Origin: Streptomyces sp. NRRL F-5135
GTDB taxonomy: Bacteria; Actinomycetota; Actinomycetes; Streptomycetales; Streptomycetaceae
NCBI RefSeq assembly: GCF_000719775.1
Contig: NZ_JOHR01000011.1
Span: 62,001 to 126,000, forward strand
DNA: 64,000 nt
Direction of reading: 5' to 3'
Shown here one piece after another: positions 26,931-35,889 of this stretch. Below the pieces are notes generated by a model. It saw nothing but the letters and a program-made list of their open reading frames with translations. It did no database searches and was not told the DNA's origin. A program made the translations under genes and the position numbers. Numbering within the stretch: the first letter of the stretch is position 1; each line of letters begins with the position of its first letter.

Positions 26931-27250
26931 GGGGTACCCCTCCGGTGCCGGCCGGCCCCTTGTCGGCCGACGCATACGAATTCTCGGTGCCGTTCGCGGT
27001 TCCGGCTTCCTCCCGGCCGGTCTCGCTGGCGGCATGAGAAACGTACGCGGGGGAGGCGCTCCCGGCCATGGGCCCGAGGACCCAACTCCGGGCCCAACTC
27101 GGGGATTGGGCCCGCCAGGACGGGGCGACGGGTGTGGCGCCCGGGGCGGGGCGGGCGTCCGGGGCGGGTACGCCGTAGCCGCGCGGGCCCTGCCCGTCGC
27201 AGGTGCGCGGCTCGTCTCCGTCATGGCCGCGCGGGGAGCGCCGTTCGCGG
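26931..27250. other. flp control region
   Basis: 320 bases between the response regulator stop and the Flp start, with no convincing gene. It contains the third palindrome and a further inverted pair of the same half-site. GC-rich GGGGCGGG repeats occupy 27120-27180. Confidence 0.5.
27068..27113. promoter_or_regulatory. Palindrome site 3 plus extra half-sites upstream of flp
   Basis: ATGGGCCC-GA-GGACCCAA (27068-27085, imperfect arms, 8+2+8 layout) is followed by GGGCCCAA (27090-27097) and TTGGGCCC (27106-27113). The cluster lies 138-183 bases upstream of the Flp start. Confidence 0.65.
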
Positions 27251-28351
27251 TCAGCCATGGGTCGCCGGCCCCCTTCCGCCGATGCCGTGCCACAGGGCGA
27301 TCGCCTCGCCGCGACTTCCCGCGTTCAGCTTGCCGAAGATCCGGTTGATGTGGTTCTTGACGGTCTTCTGGCTGATGAAGCAGGCGGCGGCGATCTGCTG
27401 ATTCGTCATACCGGACGCGATCAGGTCCATGATCTCCACCTCCCGTTGGCTCAGCTCCGCGTACAGGGCAGGGGTCCCGGCGGCACCGGTCTGCTGCCGA
27501 CCCTGGGAAGAATGTGCCACATCAACTTGCGAAAGCGAAGCACTTTGAGGAAATTTCCGAGCGGCCGATTCTTGTCCAACGCCCCCCGCCTGGCGATTCG
27601 TTGCGGTAGACAGGGAAGGATGACCAGATGGCACCTCATACGTATTTGCAGATGTTTGCTGTCGCGTATTCGCTGGATGGCTCCGCCCGGTGAACGCCGT
27701 GCCCAGGCCGTCCGGCAGCGGCACCACCGGCCCGCCGTCCGGTCCGCCGCTCGCGCCCCCGTCCCGTACGGACGCCAGCAGCGCGCTCGACGCCGAGTGG
27801 GTGAAGTGGGCCCGGCCCTGTCTGATGTCCCGTACGGCCTCGACCAGTTGGTCGGCGGTGAACTCCCCGTGCACGAGGTAACCGCCTGCTCCCAGCCGCA
27901 GGGCCTCGTGCACGATCTCGCTCTCCCGGCTGTACGTCATCATCAGCACCGGGGCCAGGCCCACCAGGTGCGGCAGCGCGGAGATGCCGTCGACGCCCGG
28001 CATGCGCACGTCCAGCAGGATGACGTCCGGCCGGTGCCGCAGGGCCTCGTCGTACGCCTGGCGGCCGTCCGACGCCTCCGCGACGACCTCGATGTCGTCG
28101 CGGCCGGAGAGCAGGACGGTGAGCCCCGCCCGAACCACCGGATTGTCGTCGGCGACCACGACCCGCATCGGCGGCGCGGCCGGCATCGCCTGCGGGAAGG
28201 GATCGCCGGGCGCCCACACCTGTTCGGGCCGTCCGGGCCGCCCTCGTTGTTCTCGTCGGCCCGGTCGCCCCGGTCGTTCCGGCGGTGCTGTCGGTGCGGG
28301 ATGCCGGGGTGCCGCGTACGGACCCGGGTCACCGGGGATCTCGTGCGTCAT
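27251..28351 (-). CDS. LuxR/NarL-type response regulator of the Tad island
   Basis: 366 aa. A Pro/Arg-rich N-terminal extension of about 60 residues precedes a receiver domain (about 62-185; phospho-acceptor D114 in ILLDVRMPG). The conserved receiver lysine appears replaced by His161 (GGYLVHGEF). A ~105-residue low-complexity linker (about 195-298) joins it to a LuxR helix-turn-helix (300-360, LSQREVEIMDLIASGMTNQQ). The linker DNA (27500-27660) is unusually AT-rich. GAGGAGG lies ten bases before the ATG. Downstream of and co-directional with a histidine kinase, so the pair probably controls the pilus genes; the TGGGCCC palindromes are candidate targets. Confidence 0.88.
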   Translation of the reverse strand: MTHEIPGDPGPYAAPRHPAPTAPPERPGRPGRREQRGRPGRPEQVWAPGDPFPQAMPAAPPMRVVVADDNPVVRAGLTVLLSGRDDIEVVAEASDGRQAYDEALRHRPDVILLDVRMPGVDGISALPHLVGLAPVLMMTYSRESEIVHEALRLGAGGYLVHGEFTADQLVEAVRDIRQGRAHFTHSASSALLASVRDGGASGGPDGGPVVPLPDGLGTAFTGRSHPANTRQQTSANTYEVPSGHPSLSTATNRQAGGVGQESAARKFPQSASLSQVDVAHSSQGRQQTGAAGTPALYAELSQREVEIMDLIASGMTNQQIAAACFISQKTVKNHINRIFGKLNAGSRGEAIALWHGIGGRGPATHG

Positions 28352-28417
28352 GGCCGCGGCCTCCTCTCACAGTGAGCGAATGGGTGGATGTGTTCTCGGT
28401 CCGGATGTGCCCCGCGA

Positions 28418-28468
28418 CCTCACGGCTTCCGCGGCCTCACGGCTTCCGCGGCCTCACTGCTTCCGCGG
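28418..28468. repeat. Three tandem 17-bp repeats between kinase and regulator genes
   Basis: CCTCACGGCTTCCGCGG at 28418-28434 and 28435-28451, and a copy with one change (T for G) at 28452-28468. Non-coding, in the 169-base gap between the kinase stop and the regulator start. Confidence 0.85.
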
Positions 28469-28520
28469 ACCGGCGGCAGCCGCGGCACCGCGGCCGGGGC
28501 CCGGCGCGGCACGTGCGGCG

Positions 28521-29876
28521 TCACCGCAGTGCCGGGGTGGGAGGCGCGGCCGAGGGCCCGGCCGGCTGCTTCCGCGTCACGGGCCGCAGGGCGGTCATCG
28601 GCAGCTCCAGCCGTACCTCGGTGCCCTTGGCGGCCCGCCCCCGGCCGATCCGGATCCGGGCGCCGATGGACGCCGCCCGCTCCACCATCCCGACCAGGCC
28701 GAAATGGCCCGCCCGCCGCAGGTCGGCCAGGGTCGTGCCCGGCGGCAGTCCGGCACCGTCGTCGTACACGCTGACCCTCAGCACCGGGCCCACCGGTCCC
28801 GCCGAGACGTTCACATGGCTCGGGCGGCCGTGTCGGTACGCGTTCTCCATGGCCTCGGTGGCGATCGTCAGCACATGCCGGGCCACGGCGTGCGGGACGG
28901 GCGGCACCGGTGTACCGCTGATCAGCAGGAAGGTGGCCTGTACGCCGTGGCGGCGGGCGAAGTCCTTGGTCCGCGAATCCAGTTCCCTCAGTACGTCGAC
29001 CCCGCCGTCGAGTCCCGACTCGCGCCGCAGGTCCGACAGCAGCTCGCGCGACTCCGCGGCGGCCCGCCGCGCGGAGCGGGCCACCAGCTCCGCCTGCCGC
29101 TTGACGTCCTGGGGGTCGATCCGGTCCGCCGACCACGCCAGGCCGTCCGCCGCCAGGGCGAGGCCGTGCAGCGTCTTGGCGACCGAGTCGTGCATCTCGC
29201 GGGCGAGCCTGGCGCGTTCGGCCTCCACGGCGCCGGTCACGGCGAGCTGGGCACGCGCCTCCGTGAGCGCCTGGCTCGCGGTGCCGAAGCCGAGCATGAG
29301 GTTGCGCAGGGTGCTGCCGATCGCGCCGGCTATCACGCAGAGACCGGGCAGCAGCAGGGCGGTGAAAGCGGGCTCCGCGGCGCTGTTGACCGCGTACGCC
29401 CCGGCGACGAACAGCGACTGCAGCACGGCGAAGAACGCCGCGCCCCGCCAGCCGTATACGAGCCCGGCCAGCAGGGGCGTGCAGATGGTGACGTACGCCA
29501 GCGTGGAGTCCGGGGAGGCCGTCACCAGCAGCAGCGCGCCGAAGATCATGTCGATGCCGAGCAGGAGGGGATGGCGCAGGAGCAACGGCCCGAACCGCTC
29601 CCAGTCCCGCAGCAGGGCGTACGACACCATGAAGGTGGCGAGGACGGCCGCCCCGACAAGCCAGAGGCCCACGCCCGCGGCGGTGCGGGAGAGGGCGAAG
29701 GGGGTGGCGAGGGCGATCATCGCCAGTCTGAAGGCGAACACCTGGCGGCACAGCGCCTGGAGGGCGTTGACCTGGATCGCCAGGGGCGGGACATGGCGCG
29801 GAGCGGCGCCTCTCGCCGCCGTCGACAACGCGTCGTCGTGGGCGCCGCCGGTGAGTGCGACGGTCTTCGGGGACAT
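28521..29876 (-). CDS. NarL-family sensor histidine kinase of the Tad island
   Basis: 451 aa. About six membrane segments between 48 and 192, without a large extracellular domain, then a HisKA_3 dimerisation helix with phospho-acceptor H229 in LAREMHDSVAKTLHG and a HATPase_c domain (ATEAMENAYRHG, VYDDGAGLPPG, FGLVGMVERA). Paired with the LuxR-type regulator downstream and located directly after tadC, so it is presumably part of the pilus regulon. The Ala/Pro-rich C-terminus is typical of the genus. Confidence 0.9.
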   Translation of the reverse strand: MSPKTVALTGGAHDDALSTAARGAAPRHVPPLAIQVNALQALCRQVFAFRLAMIALATPFALSRTAAGVGLWLVGAAVLATFMVSYALLRDWERFGPLLLRHPLLLGIDMIFGALLLVTASPDSTLAYVTICTPLLAGLVYGWRGAAFFAVLQSLFVAGAYAVNSAAEPAFTALLLPGLCVIAGAIGSTLRNLMLGFGTASQALTEARAQLAVTGAVEAERARLAREMHDSVAKTLHGLALAADGLAWSADRIDPQDVKRQAELVARSARRAAAESRELLSDLRRESGLDGGVDVLRELDSRTKDFARRHGVQATFLLISGTPVPPVPHAVARHVLTIATEAMENAYRHGRPSHVNVSAGPVGPVLRVSVYDDGAGLPPGTTLADLRRAGHFGLVGMVERAASIGARIRIGRGRAAKGTEVRLELPMTALRPVTRKQPAGPSAAPPTPALR

Positions 29877-30041
29877 GGTGGGGTCACCTCCCGTTCTCCT
29901 GTGCGGGGCTGGATCGCGCTTCGTGCAGGTCGGTGGAGTCGTGGGTCGGGGTCGTCGGTCGGGGTCGTGGGTCCGTGGTGGCGGGTGGTTCGAACGACGT
30001 GCTGTGCGGCGGTCCCGCCACGTCGGCGGCGGTCCCGTACG

Positions 30042-30932
30042 TCACCCGCCCAGGATGTCGCCGAAGTCCACCCCCGAGCCGTAGTAGAAGCCCAGGACGA
30101 TCAGCATCAGCGTGGCCGGGAGCATCACCATCGTGACCACGAGCGTGGTCTTCGGAACGGCCTGGGCCGCCTTGCGCCGGGCGTTCTGCGCGTCGGTGCG
30201 GCGCATGTCGTTGGCGATCTGGATGAGCGTGTCCACGATGGGGGCACCGAGCTCCTCGCCCTGCTGGAGGGCCGTCACGAACATCGACACCTGCTCGGAC
30301 GCGTTGCGCTTGCGCAACTGCTCGAACGCGACGCGGCGGCTGACGCCCATGTCCATCTGGCGCAGGGTGATGCGGAGTTCGTCGGACCACGGTCCCTGGT
30401 ACTTCTCCGCGACCCTCTCCAGGGCCTGGCGGAAGCCGAGCCCGGCCGAGACGACGACCGCGAGGACGTCCAGGAAGTCGGGCAGGGTCCGTTCGATGTC
30501 GTCCTTGCGCCGGCGGATGGCCGACCGGATGATCACATCGGTCCACACCAGTCCGAACGCGAGCGCGAGCAGTGCGATGACCGGCTGGCCGCGTACCACC
30601 AGGGCCAGCGCCGCCAGGATCCCGAGGAACCCGTAGACCGCGCGGCGGGCCGCGTACCGGTCCACCGTGATGCCGCCCGGATTCCCCGCCATGTCCAGCC
30701 GGCGGCGCAGCGCCTCGACCCGCTTGGGCCCCATCATCCGCAGCACGGCCGGGGCGTAGCGCATCCCGAGCCGGTCGATGCCGGAGCCGACCGCGGTGGT
30801 ACGGCCGGCGCCGACCTCCAGAGCGATGGCGAGGTCGCTGGGCAGCTTGGCGTCGGCGCGGATGAGACGTACCCCGAAGAAGGCGCCGTAGACGGCCAGT
30901 CCGAACGCGACCGCGAGCAGCAGACCTGTCAT
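30042..30932 (-). CDS. tadC: Tad pilus platform protein TadC
   Basis: 296-residue inner-membrane protein with a type II secretion F domain (about 130-255, LPDFLDVLAVVVSAGLGFRQ, QQGEELGAPIVDTL) and hydrophobic segments at both ends. Partner of TadB in the assembly platform. ATG 30932 has GAGGGGGG seven bases upstream and lies 15 bases after the tadB stop. GTCGGGGTCGTGGGTC-like short repeats follow the gene. Confidence 0.92.
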   Translation of the reverse strand: MTGLLLAVAFGLAVYGAFFGVRLIRADAKLPSDLAIALEVGAGRTTAVGSGIDRLGMRYAPAVLRMMGPKRVEALRRRLDMAGNPGGITVDRYAARRAVYGFLGILAALALVVRGQPVIALLALAFGLVWTDVIIRSAIRRRKDDIERTLPDFLDVLAVVVSAGLGFRQALERVAEKYQGPWSDELRITLRQMDMGVSRRVAFEQLRKRNASEQVSMFVTALQQGEELGAPIVDTLIQIANDMRRTDAQNARRKAAQAVPKTTLVVTMVMLPATLMLIVLGFYYGSGVDFGDILGG

Positions 30933-30947
30933 GTGTCGTCCCCCCTC

Positions 30948-31889
30948 TCAGACCAGGACCCGGGACAGCCGCCGGATCAGCACGAAGCCGACCGCGTACA
31001 TGGCGAAGGCCGCGACGACCGCCGCCTGGCCCAGGACCGACCCCGTCATCTTGTCCAGCGCGCCGTCTCCCATGCCATTGATCAGCAAAAGGAAGCCGAG
31101 ACCGAGCACCGGCACGGCGACCGAGGTGACCTTGATCTGGGAGAGCATCGTCGTGACCTCACGCCGGGTCTCCTTGCGCTCCTCCAGGGTCTCGGTGAGG
31201 TTGCGCAGGGAACTGACCACCTGGCCGCCGGCCCGGCTGGAGAGTACGAGCGTGGTGACGAGGACGACGAGCTCGCGCGAGGGCAGCCGGTCGGAGAGCT
31301 CCCCGAGGGCGTCCTCCATGGAGTGTCCGACGGCGAGCTGGTCGGCGACCCGGCGCAGTTCCTCGCCCGCCGGGTCGTCCAGTTCGTCGGCCGCCATCGC
31401 CAGGGCGGTCCGCAGCGCCAGACCGGCCTGGGTCGCGTTGGCGAGCACGCGGGTCAGCTCGGGCAGCTGGTTGATGAACGCCTCGGTGCGCCTGGCCCGC
31501 TGGTAGTTGAGGAAGGCGTTGCCTCCCCATATGCCGATCAGCGCGGCGAGGACCCCGAAGAACGGGGCGAAGACCGCGCCGACGGCGAAGTACAGGCCGA
31601 GCACCCCGGCCGCCGCGTACACCACGTACTCGCCCGGGGTCAGGTCCAGGCCGGTGGCGGCGATCTTGCGCTCGATACGCCGTCCGACCGAGGTGGCGCG
31701 CAGCCGGCGGTCGAGGGCGACGAACCGCCGGGGCCGGCCGCTCCCGGCTCTCGGCGGTCCCGTCTGGGACATGCGTTCGTAGAGCACCTGCCCCTGGGCC
31801 CTGCCCGACGCGTAGACGTGCAGGCCGATGACGGCGAGCACGCAGGTGAGCAGGGTGACGCCGATCGTCAGCAGCGGGAGGTTAGCCAT
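30948..31889 (-). CDS. tadB: Tad pilus platform protein TadB
   Basis: 313 aa with an N-terminal membrane helix, a cytoplasmic region, two central hydrophobic segments (~95-130) and a T2SSF domain (about 150-275: LPELTRVLANATQAGLALRT, AGGQVVSSLRNLTETLEERK) ending in two membrane helices. Forms the platform with TadC above the TadA ATPase. Separated from tadA by a 192-base gap holding tandem repeats, unlike the tight tadB-tadC junction. Confidence 0.92.
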   Translation of the reverse strand: MANLPLLTIGVTLLTCVLAVIGLHVYASGRAQGQVLYERMSQTGPPRAGSGRPRRFVALDRRLRATSVGRRIERKIAATGLDLTPGEYVVYAAAGVLGLYFAVGAVFAPFFGVLAALIGIWGGNAFLNYQRARRTEAFINQLPELTRVLANATQAGLALRTALAMAADELDDPAGEELRRVADQLAVGHSMEDALGELSDRLPSRELVVLVTTLVLSSRAGGQVVSSLRNLTETLEERKETRREVTTMLSQIKVTSVAVPVLGLGFLLLINGMGDGALDKMTGSVLGQAAVVAAFAMYAVGFVLIRRLSRVLV

Positions 31890-31982
31890 GGCGGAGGGGA
31901 CCTTTTCGGTGGGCGGGACATGCGCGGCGCGCTGTGGGGGGAGGGCCGGAACGGCGACGGGCCGGACGCCCGAGCGGGCGAC

Positions 31983-32057
31983 GGTCCGGGCGCGTGTGGT
32001 CCGGGCGCGTGTGGTCCGGGCGCGTGTGGTCCGGGCGCGTGTGGTCCGGGCGCGTGC
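31983..32057. repeat. Five tandem 15-bp repeats between tadA and tadB
   Basis: Unit GGTCCGGGCGCGTGT, five copies in a row (31983, 31998, 32013, 32028, 32043; the last ends in C). Lies in the gap between tadA and tadB and may vary in number between strains. Confidence 0.9.
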
Positions 32058-32081
32058 GCGAGTGGCGGGCCGGGCGCATGC

Positions 32082-33422
32082 TCAGGCCACCGACTTGCGT
32101 ACGGTCAGGTCCGACTCCGCCTCAGCGACCCCGAAGGCGGGCGGCACGGGCTCGTTCTTGAGGTAGAGGCGGTCGGCGATGCGCCGGGGCAGCGGGTAGT
32201 ACGCGAACTTCCCGTGCACGCGCCCGTCGGCGGCCATCGGTTCGGCCAGGAAGCGGCAGACGGAGACGATCCGGTACTCCTCCCGGCCGTGCGAGTCCAG
32301 GATGGCGATCTCGGTGACCCGGCGGGAACCGTCCGCGTGCCGGGTCAGCTGCACGATGACATCGACGGCGCTGTTGATCTGGTCCTTGATCGCCACGAAC
32401 GGGATCTCGACCTCCGACATGGACGCCAGCGTCTGGAGCCGCATCAGCGCGTCCTCCGCGCTGTTGGCGTGCACGGTGGCCAGCGAGCCGTCGTGACCGG
32501 TGGACATGGCCTGGAGCATGTCGAGCGTCTCACCGCCACGGACCTCGCCGACGATGATGCGGTCGGGGCGCATACGCAGGGAGTTGCGGACGAGGTCACG
32601 GATGGTGATCTGGCCCTTGCCCTCGACGTTCGCCGGCCGGCTCTCCAGCGTGATGACGTGGGACTGCTGGAGCTGGAGCTCGGCGGAGTCCTCGATGGTG
32701 ACGATGCGCTCGCCGTCCGGGACCAGCCCGGAGAGCGAGTTGAGCAGCGTCGTCTTGCCGGTGCCGGTGGCCCCGGAGACGATCACGTTGAACTTGGCGC
32801 GCACCAGGCCGGACAGCAGGAGCATCATGTGCTCGTCCAGCGAGCCGAGGGCGATCATCTCGTGCAGCGTGAAGGCCCGAGGGAAGCGCCGGATGGTGAG
32901 GATGGGCCCGGTCAGCGAGAGCGGAGGGATGATCACGTTCACGCGCTCGCCGGACGGCAGCCGGGCGTCGACCATCGGATTGGCCTCGTCCACCCGGCGG
33001 TTCACGGTGGAGACGATGCGCTCGATGGTCTGCATCAGCTGCTCGTTGGAGGTGAACCGCATGGGCAGCAGCTCCAGCCGGCCGCCCCGCTCCACGAACA
33101 CCTGGTCCGCGCCGTTCACCATGATCTCGCTGATGGACGCGTCCTCCAGCAGTGGCTCCAGGATGCCGAGGCCGAGGGCCTCGTCGACCACCCGGCGGAT
33201 CAGCTGCGTGCGCTCCACGCTCGACAGGACCGGGCCCTCGCGGCTGATGATGTGGCCGAGCACCCGCTCCAGCCGGGCCCGTCGCTCGGCCGCCGCCAGC
33301 GCGGACATCTCCGCGAGGTCGATCTCCTCCAGGAGCTTGGCGCGGTAGACCCCGACGAGGAGACTCTCCTCGCTCTGCCCTTTGGCCGGCTCGGGGCTGT
33401 TGATGCGCGCCCGCAGGCTCAT
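32082..33422 (-). CDS. tadA: Tad pilus secretion ATPase TadA/CpaF
   Basis: 446-residue hexameric traffic ATPase powering pilus assembly. Walker A VSGATGTGKTTLL at about 215-227, Walker B-like RIIVGEVRGGE, Asp box VTIEDSAELQL, His box ATVHANS. The N-terminal helical domain has the CpaF signature (ISEIMVNGADQVFVE). GAGG lies just before the ATG. A 200-base gap separates it from the upstream TadE-like gene. Confidence 0.95.
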   Translation of the reverse strand: MSLRARINSPEPAKGQSEESLLVGVYRAKLLEEIDLAEMSALAAAERRARLERVLGHIISREGPVLSSVERTQLIRRVVDEALGLGILEPLLEDASISEIMVNGADQVFVERGGRLELLPMRFTSNEQLMQTIERIVSTVNRRVDEANPMVDARLPSGERVNVIIPPLSLTGPILTIRRFPRAFTLHEMIALGSLDEHMMLLLSGLVRAKFNVIVSGATGTGKTTLLNSLSGLVPDGERIVTIEDSAELQLQQSHVITLESRPANVEGKGQITIRDLVRNSLRMRPDRIIVGEVRGGETLDMLQAMSTGHDGSLATVHANSAEDALMRLQTLASMSEVEIPFVAIKDQINSAVDVIVQLTRHADGSRRVTEIAILDSHGREEYRIVSVCRFLAEPMAADGRVHGKFAYYPLPRRIADRLYLKNEPVPPAFGVAEAESDLTVRKSVA

Positions 33423-33621
33423 GTCCTCAACTCCCAGGGTGTGCTGGTGTACTGCTGCTCGGTTGTCTCTGTTGTCTCTGCTGTCGCTGTCGCGGTGTCA
33501 CGTTCACCGCGGCCGCCGCGACCGCCGCTGTCGGTTCGTCGGGCGCCTAGGTCCCGCGCGTAGGTCCCGCGCGTACGTCGCGTGTCGATCGCGCGTCCGA
33601 CGCTCCTCGGTCGCACGTCGG

Positions 33622-33987
33622 TCAGTCGCGGGGCATGGTCGACGTCCTCTTGGCATCGCCGAAGTTGAAGACGGGCAGGATTTCCGGGACCTTGACGCGC
33701 GCCGTGACCGTGACCGCCTCCGACGTCGTGTTCATGTCATCGATCCCGGCGTCCAGCCAGCCGCTCACCGCGGCCTTGGCCGCGGCGTCGGCGCTCATCG
33801 AGGTCTCGGCGTACGACGCGGTACGGGCGGCCGCCCGCGCCGCCGTACCCGCCTGCTGGGCCGCGTACGCGACGAGGCCGAGCTGGACGCCGACGAGCCC
33901 CACGAAGATCAGGAGCGTCAGCACGCCCGCGTACTCGATGGCGGCCTGGCCCGTGTCCGCCTCGCCGTTCGGACGACGTTTCAGCAT
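33622..33987 (-). CDS. TadE-like pseudopilin (1)
   Basis: 121 aa. Prepilin leader DTGQAAIEYAGV (cleavage after Gly, Glu at +5, Tyr at +6), a hydrophobic helix, then the Ala-rich AAQQAGTAARAAARTASY helix typical of TadE proteins and a short C-terminal domain. AAGGAGAG, inside the end of the preceding gene, is its ribosome binding site; only three bases separate the genes. Expected minor pilin. Confidence 0.87.
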   Translation of the reverse strand: MLKRRPNGEADTGQAAIEYAGVLTLLIFVGLVGVQLGLVAYAAQQAGTAARAAARTASYAETSMSADAAAKAAVSGWLDAGIDDMNTTSEAVTVTARVKVPEILPVFNFGDAKRTSTMPRD

Positions 33988-33990
33988 GGG

Positions 33991-34533
33991 TCAGCTCTCC
34001 TTCGTCGCGGACGCGCGGCCCTCGAGGCCGACCGGGAGGTCGAAGCCGGGGACGAGGACCGGGATCCTCACCGGGACGGTCGCCTCGACGAGGTCACCGG
34101 CCTCCGGGCACCTGACGTCGCCCAGGCTCCAGGCACCGGGGAGCTTGTCCGAGGCGGCCTCGTGGCACGCGGCGTTCCGGTTGCCCGGGTCCGCCACGGC
34201 CCCGGCCCGCGCCGCCTCGTCCGCCGCGTTGCCCGCCAGCGAGAAGGTGTAGCCCACCAGCGCCGCCTGCCAGAGCAGGACGCAGGTGGCCAGGATGAGG
34301 GGGGCCGTCCCGACGAATTCGATGACGGCCTGGCCCCGGTCGTCCTTCAGCCGCGCCGACAGCCGGGACAACGGCCGCGCCCCGGGCCGCGCCCCCGGAC
34401 GTGACCGGCGCCCGGGCCGCTCACCCCATTCGTACCGCTCGCGCCACTCGTACCGCTCGCGCCGTTCACGCCTTCCGTGTCGCCCGCGTAGCCCGCGTCG
34501 CTCGCGTCGTTCTGCCGGTTCCTGGACTCTCAT
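33991..34533 (-). CDS. TadE-like pseudopilin (2) with Arg-rich N-terminus
   Basis: 180 aa. The first ~60 residues are repetitive and strongly basic (RRERRERYEWRERYEWGERP), then the prepilin motif DDRGQAVIEFVG (cleavage after Gly, Glu +5, Phe +6) and membrane helix, then an extracytoplasmic domain with two cysteines (NAACHEAAS, VRCPEAG). The basic stretch is encoded by degenerate CGNTACGAGTGG-type repeats (34430-34475) and may be partly an artefact of start choice, although I see no better start after it. Expected minor pilin. Confidence 0.8.
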   Translation of the reverse strand: MRVQEPAERRERRGLRGRHGRRERRERYEWRERYEWGERPGRRSRPGARPGARPLSRLSARLKDDRGQAVIEFVGTAPLILATCVLLWQAALVGYTFSLAGNAADEAARAGAVADPGNRNAACHEAASDKLPGAWSLGDVRCPEAGDLVEATVPVRIPVLVPGFDLPVGLEGRASATKES

Positions 34534-34580
34534 GGTTCAACGCGCCCCCTCGGTCCTCGTCCGTCGCCAAACCGCCGCAG

Positions 34581-35834
34581 TCACCGTGACTTCGACCGTC
34601 CTCGCAGGACCCCGATCGACCCGCGGTCCCCCTTGAACCTGCCTTGTTTCTCCCCCGTTTCGGGGATCTTCACCAGTCCCAGTTCTCCCGCGAGGCCCCA
34701 CAGGGCCTGCTTCACCGTGGACTTGGCCTCCAGGTCCTGCATCCGGCCCGCGTCCACCGACGCCTGCAGTTCCTTGAAGTTCGCCGGGATCGTCACGCGC
34801 GAAACCCGCGTGCCCGTGATCCGCTCCACCAGCGGCGGCTGGATCTCCGTGTTCCGCGTGAAGCGGTTGACCACGGTCACCGTCTCCTCCGCCTTGCGGA
34901 TCTGGAGCCGGTCCCACAGCCGCACCATGCGCTTGGCAGCGCGGACGGACACCACGTCCGGCGTGGTCACCAGCAAGGTGATGTCCGCCATCTCGATGGC
35001 CGCCGCGTTCGCGCTGTTCATCTGCGTGCCGCAGTCGATGACCACGACCTCGTAACGGTTGCGGAGCGCGGAGACGACCTGCCGTACGGACCGCTCGTTG
35101 ATCTCCTCGCCCCGCTCCCCCTCCGCCGGCGCCAGCAGCAGGCCGATCCCGCTCTGGTGGCTGAAGACCGCGTCCTGGAGCACGCGCGGGGATATGTCCT
35201 GGATGGTGGACAGGTCGACGATCGAACGCCGGAACTGCACGTCGAGGTACGAGGCGACGTCACCGGACTGCAGGTCCATGTCGGCGAGTCCGGTCGTCCG
35301 GCCCGACGCCTGGGCCGCCAGCGCCAGCTGGACGGCGGTCACGGTCGTGCCGACACCGCCCTTCGCCCCGCTGACCGTGACGACCGTGCCACCGGGGCCG
35401 GTGAAGACGTCCCCGCCCGGGCCGAGGTGGCGTCGTACGCCCACGGACCAGCCGGCCGCCGCCTGGACGCGCTGGGCGAGTTCCTCGTACGACAGCGGCA
35501 GCCCGACCAGGCCGCGCGCCCCCGCGTCCATCGCCGCGGAGAACAGGCCCGGGCTCGCGTCCGTCGTGACCAGGACGACACCGACGGCGGGGAAGCGCAG
35601 GGCAACTTCCCGGATCAGCTCGAGCGCCGGTACGGGGCCGATCCGCTCATGGACGAGGACCACCTCGGGCAGTTCCTCGACCGACTCGGCGGCCAGCCGC
35701 GCCAGGGTGTCGATGAGCGAGGTCGAGTCACCGACCGGACCGGCCGGTTCCGCGTCGGGGAGCTGACTGAGCAGTGTGGTGATGGACCGGGCGGCGTCGG
35801 CGTCGCCGACGACCGGCAGGATTCGGGTGGTCAT
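34581..35834 (-). CDS. tadZ: Pilus localisation ATPase TadZ/CpaE
   Basis: 417 aa: an N-terminal receiver-like domain about 1-125 lacking an obvious phospho-Asp triad, and a MinD/ParA-type ATPase from about 148 with the deviant Walker A SGAKGGVGTT (155-164), the switch region GLADMDLQSGDVASYLD and VVIDCGTQMNSAN. TadZ marks the assembly site at the membrane. GAGGGACGC precedes the ATG. Confidence 0.92.
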   Translation of the reverse strand: MTTRILPVVGDADAARSITTLLSQLPDAEPAGPVGDSTSLIDTLARLAAESVEELPEVVLVHERIGPVPALELIREVALRFPAVGVVLVTTDASPGLFSAAMDAGARGLVGLPLSYEELAQRVQAAAGWSVGVRRHLGPGGDVFTGPGGTVVTVSGAKGGVGTTVTAVQLALAAQASGRTTGLADMDLQSGDVASYLDVQFRRSIVDLSTIQDISPRVLQDAVFSHQSGIGLLLAPAEGERGEEINERSVRQVVSALRNRYEVVVIDCGTQMNSANAAAIEMADITLLVTTPDVVSVRAAKRMVRLWDRLQIRKAEETVTVVNRFTRNTEIQPPLVERITGTRVSRVTIPANFKELQASVDAGRMQDLEAKSTVKQALWGLAGELGLVKIPETGEKQGRFKGDRGSIGVLRGRSKSR

Positions 35835-35889
35835 GCGTCCCTCACTTGTTCCCCTCCGACTCGTTCCCCTCCGAAGGCGTCGGTGTCTC

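Noticed and set aside
31983..32057. CRISPR-like array
   Set aside because: Repeats are directly abutting with no spacers, so this is a simple tandem repeat. The same holds for 28418-28468 and 59643-59718.
27984..33563. 1859-codon plus-strand frame opposite the Tad operon
   Set aside because: Codon-position shadow of well-supported minus-strand genes; no domains and composition typical of antisense frames in high-GC DNA.
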